From: Acanthosepion pharaonis
Taxonomy: Eukaryota; Mollusca; Cephalopoda; Sepiida; Sepiidae
Assembly (NCBI GenBank): GCA_903632075.3
Contig: CAHIKZ030000132.1
Location: forward strand, 257,501-321,500
Direction of reading: 5' to 3'
Length of the DNA: 64,000 bases
A program made the position numbers and the translations under genes. Shown here piece after piece: positions 31,801 to 43,331 of this stretch. How positions within the stretch are numbered: the first letter of the stretch is position 1; every line of letters starts with the position of its first letter. Under the pieces are notes generated by a model. It saw nothing but the letters and a program-made list of their open reading frames with translations, searched no databases and was not told the origin of the DNA.

Positions 31801-33327
31801 AAAAAAAAAAGAACGAAAGAAAAAAAACGAATGAAAACGAAAAAAAAAAAAAGAACGAACGAAAGAAAAATAAAAGAAAGAAAAAGAACGAACGAAAGAA
31901 AAGAAAAAAAAGAAATGAAAAAAAGAACGAAAAAAAGAAAGAAAGAAAAAAAAAAGAACGAAAGAAAAAAGAAAGAAAAAAAAAAAGAAAGAAAAAAAGA
32001 ACGAACGAAAGAAAAGAAAGAAAAAAGAACGAACGAACGAAAGAAAAAAGAACGAACGAAAGAAAGAAATAAAAAAAGAACGAACGAAAGAAAAGAAAGA
32101 AAAAAAAAAAACGAAGAAAAGAAAAGAAAAAAAAAAAAACGAAAGAAAGAAAAAAGAACGAACGAAAAAAGAAAAAAAGAAAACGAAAGAAAAAAGAAAG
32201 AAAAAGAACGAAAAAAAGAAAGAAAAAAAAAAAAAAGAAAAAGAAAAAAAAAAAAAAAAAAAACGAAGAACGAAAAGAAAAAAAAAAAAGAACGAAAAAA
32301 GAAAAAAAGAAAAAAAAAAGAACGAACGAAAGAAAGAAAGAAAAAAAAAAACGAACGAAAGAAAGAAAAAAAAGAAAAAAAGAAAGAAAAAAAAAAAAGA
32401 AAAGAAAAAAAAAAAAAAGAACGAACGAAAAAGAAAAAAAAAAAAAAAAAGAAAGAACGAAAGAAAGAAAAAAAAGAAAAAGAACGAAGAAAACGAACTC
32501 AAAAGAAAAGAAAAAAAGAACGAACGAAGAAAGAAAGAAAAGAAAAAAAAGAAAAAAGAAACGAAAAGAAAGAAAGAAAGAAAAGAAAAAAAGAAAAAAG
32601 AAAAAAAGAACGAACGAAAAGAAAGAAAAAAAAAGAACGAAAAGAAAAAAAGAACGAACAGAAAGAAAGAAAAAAAAAAAAAGAACGAACGAAAGAAAGA
32701 AAAAAGAAAAAAAAAAGAACGAAAGAAAAAGAAAGAAAAAAAGAACGAACGAAAAGAAAGAAAAAAAAAAAAAACGAGAAAGAAAAAAAGAAAAAAAGAA
32801 CGAAAGAAAGAAAAAAGAAAGAAGAAAAAAGAAAAAGAAAAAAAAAAAGAACGAAAAAAGAACGAAAGAAAGAAAGAAAAAGAACGAAAAGAAAAAAAAA
32901 AGAAAGAAAAAAAGAACGAAAGAAAAAAAGAATAAAAAGAACAAAAAAAAAAAGAACGAACGAAAAAGAAAGAAAAAAAAAAAACGAACGAACGAAAGAA
33001 AAAGAAAAAACTTTTGAAAGAAAAGAAAGAAAAAAAGAACGAAGAAAAAAAAAAGAACGAACGAACGAAAGAACAACGAAAGAAAAGAAAAAAAAAAAAT
33101 GAAGAAAAAAAGAAAAAAAAAAGAAAAAAAAAAGAAAAAAAAAACGAACGAAAGAAAAGAAAAAAAAAAGAAAAGAAAGAAAAGAAAAAAGAAAAAAAGA
33201 ACGAAAGAAAAAAAAGAAAAAAAGAACGAACGAAAAAAAAGAAAAAAAAAAAAAGAAAACGAAAAAAAAAAAAAGAACAAAAAAAAAAAAAAAGAACGAA
33301 AAAAGAAAAAAAAAAAGAACGAACGAA

Positions 33328-33358
<31 letters not shown>

Positions 33359-34084
33359 AAAAAGAACGAAAGAAAAGAAAAAAAAAAAAAAAAAAAGAAA
33401 AAAAGAACGAAAGAACGAAAAAAATGAAAAAAAAAAAAAAAACGAATGAAAGAAAAAAAAAAAAAAAAAAAGAAAAAAAGAAAAAAAGAACGAATGAAAG
33501 AAAGAAATAAAAAAAAACGAACGAAGAAAGAAATAAAAAAAAGAAAAAGAAAAGAAAGAAAAAAAAAAAAAAAGAAAAAGAACGAAAAAAGAAAAAAAAA
33601 AAAAACGGAAAAAAGGTGAACGAAAGAAAAAAAGAAAAATGAAATAAAAAAAGAACGAACGAAAGAAAAAAGAAAAAAAAGAACGAAAAAAAAAAAGAAC
33701 GAACGAAAGAAAAGAAAAAAAAAAACGAAAGAAAGAAAATAAGAAAAAACGAACGAAAGAAAAAAAAAAAAAGAACGAACTTTTCAAAAGAATTTTAAAA
33801 AAAAAAAACGAACGAAAGAAAGAAAGAAAAAAAAAACGAAAAAAGAAAAGAAAAAAAAGAAAAAAGAAAGAAAAGAAAGTGATAAATAGGAAAAAAAAAA
33901 AAAACGGAAAAGAAAAAAAGAACGAACGAAAGAAAAGAAAGAAAAAAAGAACGAACGAAAGAAAGAAAGAAAGAAAGAACGAAAGAAAGAAAAAAAGAAC
34001 GAACGAATGGCATGAAGAAAAATGAATAAATAAAAACAAAAAAAAAAAAAGAAAATAAGAAAGAAAAAAAAAGAAAGGCATGGA

Positions 34085-34124
<40 letters not shown>

Positions 34125-34126
34125 CT
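28714..34126. repeat. Purine-only satellite of GAAA and GAAC words, about 5.4 kb
   Basis: After a (GA)n tract and a perfect (GAAA)n block (28,764-28,803) there is 110 bp of ordinary sequence. From 28,929 to 34,124 the plus strand is then almost only A, G and scattered C in the word GAACGAACGAAAGAAA, separated by A runs of variable length. T is nearly absent; short T runs interrupt at 30,873, 33,011 and 33,781. The right edge is again a perfect (GAAA)n. Very long F/S/R or K/E/R reading frames in it (for example 28,928-34,081 minus) are compositional artefacts. Confidence 0.97.
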
Positions 34127-34239
34127 GTCCAGATGGATACAAAAAGTATATGAATAGATGTCGGAGAGACAGATTTTAAGCTAATAAAAAATAATCGTTT
34201 AAACAAAAAAAGAGAAGAAACAATTTCCATAGGAAAGTT

Positions 34240-34328
34240 ACATATACCCATTTTATATAGGATGAGACCTTGCTGCCAAAGTCACTCAATTCGTAAAAGT
34301 AACCAAAAATTCAATGAAATATATATAT

Positions 34329-34380
<52 letters not shown>

Positions 34381-34713
34381 TGAATACACCAACCCCGAAC
34401 CTGTATATGAATGATATGATCCCTGTTTATAAATTCCAGGTCTTTTTAAATTTTTACAAGCTTTCGTCTGTTCCTACAGACATCCTCAGGTATGGAAATA
34501 GATTTGTTCTTGTTTTTTACTTCTCGGTAATAAGAGGACAACGAAAATAGAGATGTAATCCGAAAAAATGCTATCAGAAATATGTTATTGTTTTGGAACT
34601 TGCGGTCGCAACGCTGAGTTTGAATTTTAAATTTTAAGGTTGTGCGGTTTTGTACAAATATAGTAATAAGAGAATTCTTTTTTACTGGTAGGTTTTCCGT
34701 CAATTGCACTTAT

Positions 34714-34785
<72 letters not shown>
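34240..34785. repeat. Repeat block with (TA)n tracts and a hairpin motif
   Basis: GTTACATATACCCATTTTAT and GAGACCTTGCTGCCAAAG resemble 7,521-7,600. TA tracts lie at 34,318-34,376 and 34,721-34,783. On the minus strand, 34,492-34,455 reads CTGAGGAT, GTCTGT, AGGA, ACAGAC, GAAAGC: the CUGANGA-hairpin-GAAA motif with a perfect 6-bp stem. Confidence 0.75.
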
Positions 34786-34786
<1 letters not shown>

Positions 34787-35242
34787 TATCGAATCTAGGT
34801 CATTAAATGTTTGTCGGGTGCATTACAGACCTTAACAAAATATAATATTAGTGTAACTTTGATGCTAAAAGAATTCAATCACTCTTACTAAAATATATAA
34901 TTTTAAAAAAATCTTGTAAAAACTAAAAAATACATTGTTATTTTAATATTAATTCTATTATTTCTATAAAAATAAAAACATTATTTTTTAAAAATTCCAG
35001 ACATATGAGAAAAAATGTGGAGAGAAAACAAAATTTGTTCGTCTTTTTTTTTAAAATAACGTGTATATCTCAATGCGTCATTTGTATATATGTCTATGCG
35101 TTAGTGTGTTTATGTCTGTTGTGTATGCTGAGCGTGCGTTAAGTCGGAAAACTCGTACCTTCTTATATATTTATCCCACAACAAAAATGGCAGATTCGGC
35201 ATGTGAGTCAAGGTAATAAATGAAAAAAAAAAAAAATATATA
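34786..35242. other. Unassigned AT-rich stretch
   Basis: On the minus strand, CTAGATTCGATACTG (34,785-34,800) looks like an isolated B box and may be a SINE remnant. Nothing else was recognised. Confidence 0.35.
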
Positions 35243-35745
35243 TGTTATGGTCCAATATCCTCGCACCACAGTTGTGGCCCAAGGTTAGGACCAAGGAAGA
35301 ACAACACGAGCACAAGAGTAGAATAACAAAGATATATTACAACAGAAATATAGTACAAGAAGTTGAAGTTGTTAGTAATGACTGTCCGTCTGGTTTCGAG
35401 TGAACTAATATTGTCTCGACTCGTTACACCATTCATTCGGTATCTAGACCCCTCCACGAGGGTTGCATGTGGCTCAAAGCCAAGTTTGACGTGGGTTTCG
35501 CGAGCCCGTAAGCTCGGCCAAAAATATACCCTTTGAACCCGCCTAGACGGGTTCAGGCCCTGTCTACCACCCCGGATGAAACCTTGCCCTTCGGCAAAGC
35601 TTCGTCCGGGTTCCTCTCTGCCAAAACAGAGAGTTCAACAGTCATGACCTGGTGCTCGTTACACCATTCATTCATTATGCCTCTTGAGAGGCGCAGTATT
35701 TATAGTGTCAGGAAGAGTCCATTATCGTTATAGGTAAGTTCACAT

Positions 35746-35749
<4 letters not shown>
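35243..35749 (+). mobile_element. Solo LTR with one structured module, 507 bp
   Basis: It begins TGTTATGG and ends CATAACA (inverted termini), flanked by ATATA on both sides (5-bp duplication, although the site is itself TA-rich). The module at 35,464-35,640 contains GAGCCCGTAAGCTCGGCC, a GAACCCGCC.../...GGGTTC hairpin, a 10-bp stem CCCGGATGAA/TTCGTCCGGG enclosing TTGCC-CTTC-GGCAA, and CTCTCTGCCAAAACAGAGAG. Homologous modules are at 22,446-22,895 (two) and 24,835-25,010. Confidence 0.8.
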
Positions 35750-35788
<39 letters not shown>

Positions 35789-35985
35789 AAGAAACATATA
35801 CTTAAAAGATATACTATATTTATGGGATAAAGTACCCAATATCAGAGATAGGCGTGTGTAAGTGAACATTAGAGTCAACACTTAGAGGCGACGGCTTTTT
35901 CATGCTAGATGCAATCGTGGCTCGACGATTGCGTCTAGCATAAAAACCTCAGTCGCCTCATATGTTGATTTCAATGTTCAAAACA
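35750..35985. repeat. (TA)n then a hairpin-forming repeat
   Basis: TA tract at 35,750-35,786. At 35,883-35,958, GAGGCGAC...TCATGCTAGATGCAATCGT pairs with ACGATTGCGTCTAGCATAAA...GTCGCCTC across a 6-nt loop. A one-armed copy of the left half is at 60,310-60,450. Confidence 0.8.
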
Positions 35986-35989
35986 AATT

Positions 35990-36935
35990 TTTTTGTGAAT
36001 TGTCTGTAGAAAACATTTTGTGAAATTGTGTAGAAGGAGTCCTAACGAATAGTAATGGAAAGTGAAGAGGAAGGTGCTAGCGTACGTGTTTGTGCGCGTC
36101 TGTGTTGTGTGCGTACCTATGTGTGGGCGGCATTTTACTACGTGGCGACCTACATTTACCATCCCTTGGTAACAAAGAAAAAAAGGATGACAGACTATGT
36201 CACTTCCTATTTATAGGCTTAAATAGCGTCTTCTACCGACGTTTTCTTTTTTTAGGAAAGTAAGTGGAGTTAACCGAAATCTGTCTGTGAAATTTTAGTG
36301 TAATTTGTTGTATATATTTATATTCAAACTGCTGACTGATATCATATTTCCTCAACACTACTCCAATCACATTCCTCACCCTAACCCTGCAGCGGATTAA
36401 AGTGTACCATTTTAATTTACGCCGAATGTAAGGTCGGATTAAATTTAATTAACCGTTTTTCAAAAGATACATTCCACTAAAAACCTTGTACTGCACGAAA
36501 TAAATTTTATAAAATTGACATTTGAAAACAATAAATTGAAATAAAAATGTGTTCTATGAAAAACACGACATGCAAGTCATTACCGATTTTTAATTATTTA
36601 TAAAATTAAAGCAAGAAATACTTTGCCTATTAAGTATGTCTCCAGCTTCGATAGTGCTCAGATCAAAGCAGCTCGACTAGCCACAATAATTTTAATTCAT
36701 TCTTTTTTTACTTGCATTCTTTATTCTTTCCTTATTCATTTTATGAACAATACCAACGAAATATATTTCGATCAATATTTTGAGGCACAGAATTAAAACA
36801 ATTAATTTTGGATCCAGCTGAAACCAAGAATGAAAACGATGCAATGCGAAAACAATTGTTTCTTTCAAATAGATTTATTTGAATGTTGATTCACTCAGGA
36901 TAAACCCGACAAGCCCGACCACCGGAGTTACCTAA
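35990..36935. other. Unassigned, no gene recognised
   Basis: AT-rich, with a short GT-rich segment at 36,085-36,125. No coding relic or repeat family was recognised. Confidence 0.4.
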
Positions 36936-36938
<3 letters not shown>

Positions 36939-37006
<68 letters not shown>

Positions 37007-37135
37007 CTATGGATATGAGTTTGTGTCTGATGATCGCAGAAGCTTAAAACCCAGGATCACAAACTCATATTCATACTTATTGTGTTAGCTTTATCCTTGA
37101 TAGTCAACGCTTTCCACTACGTACTGCGCATATAA

Positions 37136-37171
<36 letters not shown>
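36939..37171. repeat. (TA)n tracts with shared flank motifs
   Basis: TA tracts at 36,939-37,004 and 37,140-37,171. Between them lie GTCTGATGATCGCAGAAGC and TGTTAGCTTTATCCTTGATA, both related to motifs next to the TA tract near 2 kb. Confidence 0.85.
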
Positions 37172-37176
<5 letters not shown>

Positions 37177-37860
37177 TGAGATCAGTCCGTATCTTAGATT
37201 GAAACGCAGAGAAAGAAAGATAGAAGAGAAAAAAATAAAGAAAAAAAGAATGAAAAACGACTATCGATAGTTATGTCCAAGCTAACACGAACAGAGAAAG
37301 AAATAAATTGATGTGTACAGTATAGATTGGAAGAGAGTGAGAGAGAGGGGGGAAGGAGAGAGAGAGAGAGAGAGAGATTGATAAATAGATTTATTTTGTG
37401 TGTGTGTATGTGTGTGTGTGAACAGATGGATATAGGTACAAACATGACCTAGATAGATTCATAAATCAACCTCAGCGTAGAAAGATACGAACAAAGATGG
37501 ATGAAGGGGCACAATAAATGGCGGATTAACAAAGTGACAGAAAAATAAATTTAATAATTTCGGGTGACTTTCTTTGAGTAAACAAATCTTTGACCATTCA
37601 GTAGACAGATCGATAGGGTCTACGAAAAAAAGAAAAAATGTCAAAGGCTATAGAACTTTTAAATGCCTTGGAAAATAGAAGCTAGCTACCATTCATGTGT
37701 TTATGAAGTAATCTTGAGAGAATTCGAAGTCCTACTAGGATTTATTATAGGGAACACTTTCTTTACAGCATAATATATACAAATGACAGTGATTACAGCA
37801 GACACAGAAAGAAAACTACAAGATTGCCCATAGAATTTAGCAAAGAAAGCGAGATGAAAG
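37172..37860. other. Unassigned, purine-rich at 37,330-37,380
   Basis: A (GA)n/(GT)n segment at 37,330-37,425, otherwise no recognisable element or gene. Confidence 0.5.
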
Positions 37861-37865
37861 GAGTA

Positions 37866-38185
37866 TTAATGAAAATAGATTGTACACATGGCACAGTGGA
37901 TAAAGGTGTTGGTTAGATCCAGTGACAGGACCCAAAGAGTGTGAGTTCAATACCCAGTTAAGGCAGTGGAGAACTTTCAGAGGGAAATTAACAGGAGATA
38001 ACTGATAACTGACATCCATTAAACATGGCAAGTGCAACTAAAACAGGCTAACCTAGTGAGCGAAATAAAGGGTTCAGTTTGACATTCCAACCACGTGAAG
38101 AAGACTGGAGCGTATGATGGCCGAAACGTCGTAATAAATATGGTGACAAAGATGAGGACAATAATCCGAATAATGTAAGTAGTGG
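37866..38185 (+). mobile_element. tRNA-derived SINE, family A, best single copy
   Basis: Head with A box TGGCACAGTGG (37,890-37,900) and B-box-like GAGTTCAATACC, spacer GGGAAATTAACAGGAGATAA, then tail AGTGAGCGAAATAAAGGGTT and a hairpin motif GTGAAGAAGACTGG...GGCCGAAACGTCG. It ends near CGAATAATGTAAG. This copy defines the orientation of the other family A pieces in the window. Confidence 0.75.
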
Positions 38186-38289
38186 AGATTGCATTGTTGT
38201 CAGGAAAAAGAAAATGGAGAATTAAAAAATGGCTAGACACCTATTGAATTCAATAAATACAAAAATTTAAATATTTGGGAAGTGTTTTA

Positions 38290-38850
38290 ACAGAGGAGAG
38301 AAAATGCAATATTGAAATCTGAAGGATAACTGGGATGTTTTCACAAAACTAAGTAAAGTATCAGAAATAAGGAAATTCATTAGAAACGAAGAAAATAATA
38401 TCGAACTGTCATATACGATCAATCCTCCTTTATGGCAGTGAATGATGTATCATCTCTTCACAGGTACATGAGGCAACAGAATGTGGTTATACAGAAAGAT
38501 GCTGAGAATACCCTGGGCTAGACATTAGAGTGACGACGAAGTTGTAGAAAAACTGGAAACTAAAAAGACTCTTATACGTACCATAAGACAGTTGAAATTG
38601 CTTGGACATTTACTAAGAAAAATGGCTTGGAAACTATGATGCCTACACGACATAGTTTGAGTAAATAAAAGACAGTGGAAAACACCGTAAGGCCTTCCTA
38701 ACGAGCTTGTGTATATGAATGGCAGAACAGGGTTTAGGCGGCATAGCGAAAAGGCAAACGTTACAAAGAGCTACAGAGGACAGAAAATCGTGGAGAGCCA
38801 TGATCGTTCCCGTCTTGAAGGGAAACAGCACATAGAATTATAAGTACTAG
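38290..38850 (+). pseudogene. RTE-like LINE ORF2 C-terminal part
   Basis: The plus strand, with frame changes, gives RKMLRIPWARH, then DDEVVEKLETKKTLIRTIRQ, then LKLLGHLLRKMAWKL, then MAEQGLGGIAKRQTLQRATE, then DRKSWRAMIVPVLKGNST and a stop. This is the uninterrupted form of the tail that carries an insert at 3,345-3,765. Confidence 0.75.
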
Positions 38851-39079
38851 TTGCTTTGTGTTACCAACGCGCCGAGGCAAAATATTGCGAGATATATACA
38901 ACACTTAAAAACTATTAACTATTAAATGTCATAGATAAACAGAAATTCCCTTTTTTTAATTTTACAATGACGAAACAGATAGAAGAATAAAAGAAAAAAA
39001 TCTATAAGATATACAATATAAGCGTTCTATTTATTTAGACATGAAATCTTAAAGGGAAATATTAAAGACAGACATTTTT

Positions 39080-39620
39080 TGTCGATTAATTTTACAAAAT
39101 ATAGGCGTGGTCATTTATACGGCAATGTTAAAATTCATAAATCAGGACAGTCACATCGCCTCCAATATCACAAGTTCCTACATCTATATATCAATTATCA
39201 AAATCTTTAAACCGATTAATCATATTATACTTACCTACCAAATACAGTATCAGTTCGACCAACGTTTTACAAATTCTTCACTCTAAGAAATCTCAGGACA
39301 AGCATTCATAGACGTTGAAATCTTCCAGTCGATGAAACAATTGTCGTTATTTTAAATAACATTTATCACTGTTCCTTTTGCCACTCCTGAAAGACAATCC
39401 TACATTATTAAGAAAAAAAAAACTTTTATTAGCGTCCACAAGAGATTTTCCCTGATCACCTCGATAATATTTATACTCAGACGGTATCGCTACTTACCTG
39501 CCACCTATCAGACCAGTGTGCTGTCAGACAACACATTAATAAGCAGTATAAGGATCAAAGCAACATTAGGTAGTTATCACAACCAGTATCAAAACTAGGA
39601 AGATCTAACAACCACAACAG
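39080..39620 (+). pseudogene. Penelope-like reverse transcriptase relic
   Basis: Plus-strand translation gives GHLYGNVKIHKSGQSHR (Penelope-like K-I-H-K block), then NTVSVRPTFYKFFTLRNLRT, then NLPVDETIVVILNNIYHCS (compare the family pattern N-V-P-V-D-E-T), then about 40 codons later YLYSDGIATYLPP (compare the T-D-G-V-x-M-G-S-P block). The expected Y-x-D-D box is not preserved. Stops and frame changes are present. Confidence 0.7.
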
Positions 39621-39649
39621 CCATGTGATACTTGAAGTAAAGCTTACAC

Positions 39650-40590
39650 ACAGACACAAAAAAAAAATTCAGTGAGTTTTTTTAGCCAAAGACGAAAGTC
39701 GTCTGCTAATACCGTGTAGATGTTATTACAAGAGTCACAAGATCGAGCAACAGTTAATCAGAGATATGTAATTACATGACAGACGAATAAATATCCAAGG
39801 TCATGGATATTCATTGTTATTCAAGGTCAATTGTTTCTCAAATTGGTAATAAATTTGCCGCTTTTTCACTGGCACCCTGTATAATTCTATATCCAGTAAA
39901 ATAGAATTCCAATGAACCCCTTGCAAATGGCTACTGAACTGTGGCTTGAAACAATAATGGCTTCGGACAATTTCTACATTCTTTTAGTTCCGATAAAAAG
40001 AAAGCTGTAAGAACATTAGAGAAACTGAATAAAAAAGCTTTTAAATTTTTTATTGTTCGTCTCATTCAATGAAGTATGTATAAAAGAAAAAAAATGTTAC
40101 CCAAATATAAGTTCAAATATAGGTATAGTCGGATTTTAAATTGCAGAACGTTCTGAGCAGTACAGAAATCGGTAGACACAGCAACTGTTTTAACTCCTTG
40201 AAAATTGCCGAGTGCATGCGTTGATGCAAGTTAATAAAAATTCAGATCTCAGGAGGAGATTTCTAATGGAATGCCAACATAGAATTTCTGATAAGGCTTT
40301 CGATTTACAATACTTTTGATAATTCCTAAAACAAAATGAAGATTTGGATAGGTCATATACCGCCATTTAATTAACATGGATTAACATATAAAAAGAGTTA
40401 GCCAAATAATACAAATTCCGTCTCAAAATAAAACACCTTTTTTCTGTAGATGGCTGTTTCACGACGAAGAGGGGAAGTAACTGCTTACAGTTCTCCAAAA
40501 CACTCATAAATGGACACACACACAGACATACACAGAAGCACACACACAAATATAATTTATAAGAGAAAGAAAAAAGTATCCTCATCATCA
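39650..40590. other. Unassigned, no gene recognised
   Basis: AT-rich sequence after the Penelope-like relic. It may contain more of that element in unrecognisable form. Confidence 0.35.
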
Positions 40591-40599
40591 TAATGACCA

Positions 40600-40700
40600 T
40601 CATTCGCCTCATCCTTTATGTCCAGTGTCCAGCACGTGGGCGAACATAGCTCTCCACAGCTTTTTGTATGTTGTAGCGCTAAACGACGTTTGTCTTTTTC
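40600..40700 (-). pseudogene. RTE-like LINE 3' end (weak)
   Basis: The minus strand encodes KKLWRAMFAHVLDTGHKG, close to the terminal codons of the RTE-like ORF2 at the other loci (L-W-R-A-M-I...V-L-K-G-H). Confidence 0.45.
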
Positions 40701-41039
40701 CGATCACTTCTTGTCCTTCCTCATTCATCTATTCACAAAAATTAAATAGGCAGATAACTCTACGCCTAACTACGTACTGTGGGTGTCTTATTTTTCAGGC
40801 CGTCTTTCCTTGGAATGCAACAAAAGAATTTGAACTATTTCTGTCTAGTTTTAAGCACGCCATTCCAGTTGTCATATTCCTTAAATCTTCCTTATCACCC
40901 ACGTGCTGCTGAAGAATAATTAGTTTTTTTGCGGATCTTAGTAAATAATATTAAACTCCTCCAATATTCTAATTATATCAGATATAATGTGAAAAGTAAA
41001 CCTTAGAAATACAAAAATAAAAATATCTTAGACACTACA
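40701..41039. other. Unassigned spacer
   Basis: It contains CCACGTGCTGCTGAAGAATAAT at 40,899. No gene was recognised. Confidence 0.4.
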
Positions 41040-41110
41040 TCATGTTTATTTGCTGTGTCCTTAAGGACTTGGGTGATCTGTGACTCCACAATTGGCTCTT
41101 TTTAAACTTG
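41040..41110 (-). pseudogene. RTE-like LINE 3' end next to a minisatellite
   Basis: The minus strand reads AATTGTGGAGTCACAGATCA, then CCCAAGTCCTTAAGGACACA, then GCAAATAA. This parallels the RTE-like end AAGTTGTGGAGAGTCATGAT...AAGGACATGCTGCATAA at 19,092-19,139. Confidence 0.5.
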
Positions 41111-41139
41111 GGTGTCCCTCGTATGCCTTACATTCAAAC

Positions 41140-42965
41140 GATACTTGCTCCACCTCTGATCTATATACACAAGATTCTTGTTCCTCCTCTGCTCTCCTAA
41201 CACACGATAATTTCTCCTCCTCCGCCATCTATTCACACGATTCTTTCTCCTCCTCCTCCGCCATCTATTCTCACGATTCTTTCTCCTCCTCCTCCGCCAT
41301 CTATTCTCACGATTCTTTCTCCTCCTCCTCCTCTTCCGCGATCTATTAACACGATTCTTTCTCCTACTCCACCATCTATTCTCACGATTCTTTCTCCTCC
41401 TCCTCCGCCATCTATTCACACGATTCTTTCTCTTACTTCTCCGCCATCTATTCACACGATTCGTTCTCATACTTCTCCGCCATCTATTCACACGATTCTT
41501 TCTCCTCCTCCTCCTCCTCCATCTATTCGCACGATTCTTTCTCCTACTCCACCTCCATCTATTCTCACGATTCTTTCTCCTCCTCCGGCATCTATTCACA
41601 CGATTCTTTCTCCTACTTCTCCGCCATCTATTCACACGATTCTTTCTCCTCCTCCTCCGCCATCTATTCACACGATTCTTTTCTCATCCTCCGCCATCTA
41701 TTCACACGATTCTTTACTTCTTCCACTCCTATTCAAACAATTTCCACCTCCTCCACCATCTATTCACACGATTCTTTTCCTCCTCCTCCACCATCTATAC
41801 ACACGATTCTTCTCCTCCTCCTCCTCATCTATACACACGATTCCTTCTCCTCCTCCGGCATCTATAAACACGATTTTTTCCTCCTCCTCCTCCTCCATCC
41901 ACGATCTACCTCCATCTATTCTCACGATTCTTTTCCTCCTCCGGCATCTATTCACGATTCTTTTCTCCCTCCGCCATCTATTCACACGATTCTTTCTCCT
42001 CCTCCTCCGCCATCTATTCACACGATTCTTTCTCATCCTCCGTCATCTATTCACACGATTCTTACACCTACTTCTCCACACTATTCAAACAATTCTTGCA
42101 CCTCCTCCACCATCTATTCACACGATTCCTTTTCCTCCTCCTCCACCATCTATACACACGATTCCTTCTCCTCCTCCTCCACCATCTATACACACGATTC
42201 CTTCTCCTCCTCCGGCATCTATAAACACGATTCTTTCTCCTCCTCCTCCTCCTCCATCTATTCGCACGATTCTTTCTCCTACTCCACCTCCATCTATTCT
42301 CACGATTCTTTCTCCTCCTCCGGCATCTATTCACACGATTCTTTCTCCTACTTCTCCGCCATCTATTCACACGATTCTTTCTCCTCCTCCTCCGCCATCT
42401 ATTCACACGATTCTTTCTCATCCTCCGTCATCTATTCACACGATTCCGCCTCCACACTATTCAAACAATTCTTTCCACCATCTATTCACACGATTCTTTT
42501 CCTCCTCCTCCACCATCTATACACACATCTATTCCTCCACCATCGACACGATTCCTTCTCCTCCGGCATCTATAAACACGATTCTTTCTCCTCCTCCTCC
42601 TCCTCCATCTATTCGCACGATCCTCCATCTATCCACTTTCCATCTATTCTCTCGATTCTTTCTCCTCCTCCGGCATCTATTCACACGATTCTTTCTCCAC
42701 TTCTCCGCCATCTATTCACACGATTCTTTTTTCCTCCGCCATCTATTCACACGATTCTTTCTCATCCTCCGTCATCTATTCACACGATTCTTACACCTAC
42801 TTCTCCACACTATTCAAACAATTCTTGCACCTCCTCCACCATCTATTCACACGATTCCTTTTCCTCCTCCTCCACCATCTATAAACACGATTCTTTTTCC
42901 TCCTCCGCTATCTATTCACACGATTCTTTCCCCTACTCCGCCATCTATTCAAACGATTCTACAAG
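41140..42965. repeat. 36-bp minisatellite, about 1.8 kb, with higher-order structure
   Basis: Basic unit CATCTATTCACACGATTCTT plus CTCCTCCTCCTCCGC, about 36 bp with 33-45 bp variants. Because 36 is 12 codons, long frames stay open on the minus strand (K-N-R-V-N-R-W-R-R-R-R-R). Groups of variant units recur as blocks: the order around 41,560-41,700 is repeated at about 42,295-42,450 and 42,650-42,790. Confidence 0.95.
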
Positions 42966-43009
42966 TAAAAAAAAGGTTAAAAAATAATGGAAGCCTTATT
43001 AATAAAACA

Positions 43010-43230
43010 AAAAATATACTTACTTTTGATTGGTCATTCAAGCTTATGTAACAGGGTTTCCCCTAGCGAGGGGTGCATGATTCATTTCAACCTTTTAAAA
43101 CCCTTTATTCTACATTCGACACCATCACTTGATGAGACACCAGAAGTGTTGAAACAAAATGCCTATTTTTGTAGTGATTTTATAACAATTTATAATTTTC
43201 GAACAAATACTTATATTTGCTCTACACTGT
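43010..43230 (+). repeat. Dispersed repeat R4, copy 1 (with hairpin motif)
   Basis: GATTGGTCATTCAAGCTTAT through GTAACAGGGTTTCCCC to TTTATAACAATTTATAATTT matches 61,175-61,385 in inverted orientation. At 43,125-43,155 it holds TTGATGA, GACAC-cagaa-GTGTT, GAAAC: a hairpin of the CUGANGA-GAAA type with a perfect 5-bp stem. Confidence 0.65.
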
Positions 43231-43331
43231 ATTGAACACTCTTTTAAGAATAGTATTTTTTGGTTATTGGAATTTATTCCGTATACACCAATCCTATACT
43301 TGCATATATATATATATATATATATATGTAT

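Noticed and set aside
28615..34081. Very long open frames (up to 1,717 codons minus, 741 codons plus) in the purine satellite
   Set aside because: They consist only of F/S/L/R/V or K/E/R/T/N codons forced by the repeat. The absence of T or A in the right positions removes stops; there is no protein signal.
41102..42421. Arg-rich frames of 90-189 codons in the 36-bp minisatellite
   Set aside because: Open because the unit is 12 codons long. No start context, domain or conservation signal distinguishes them from repeat artefact.
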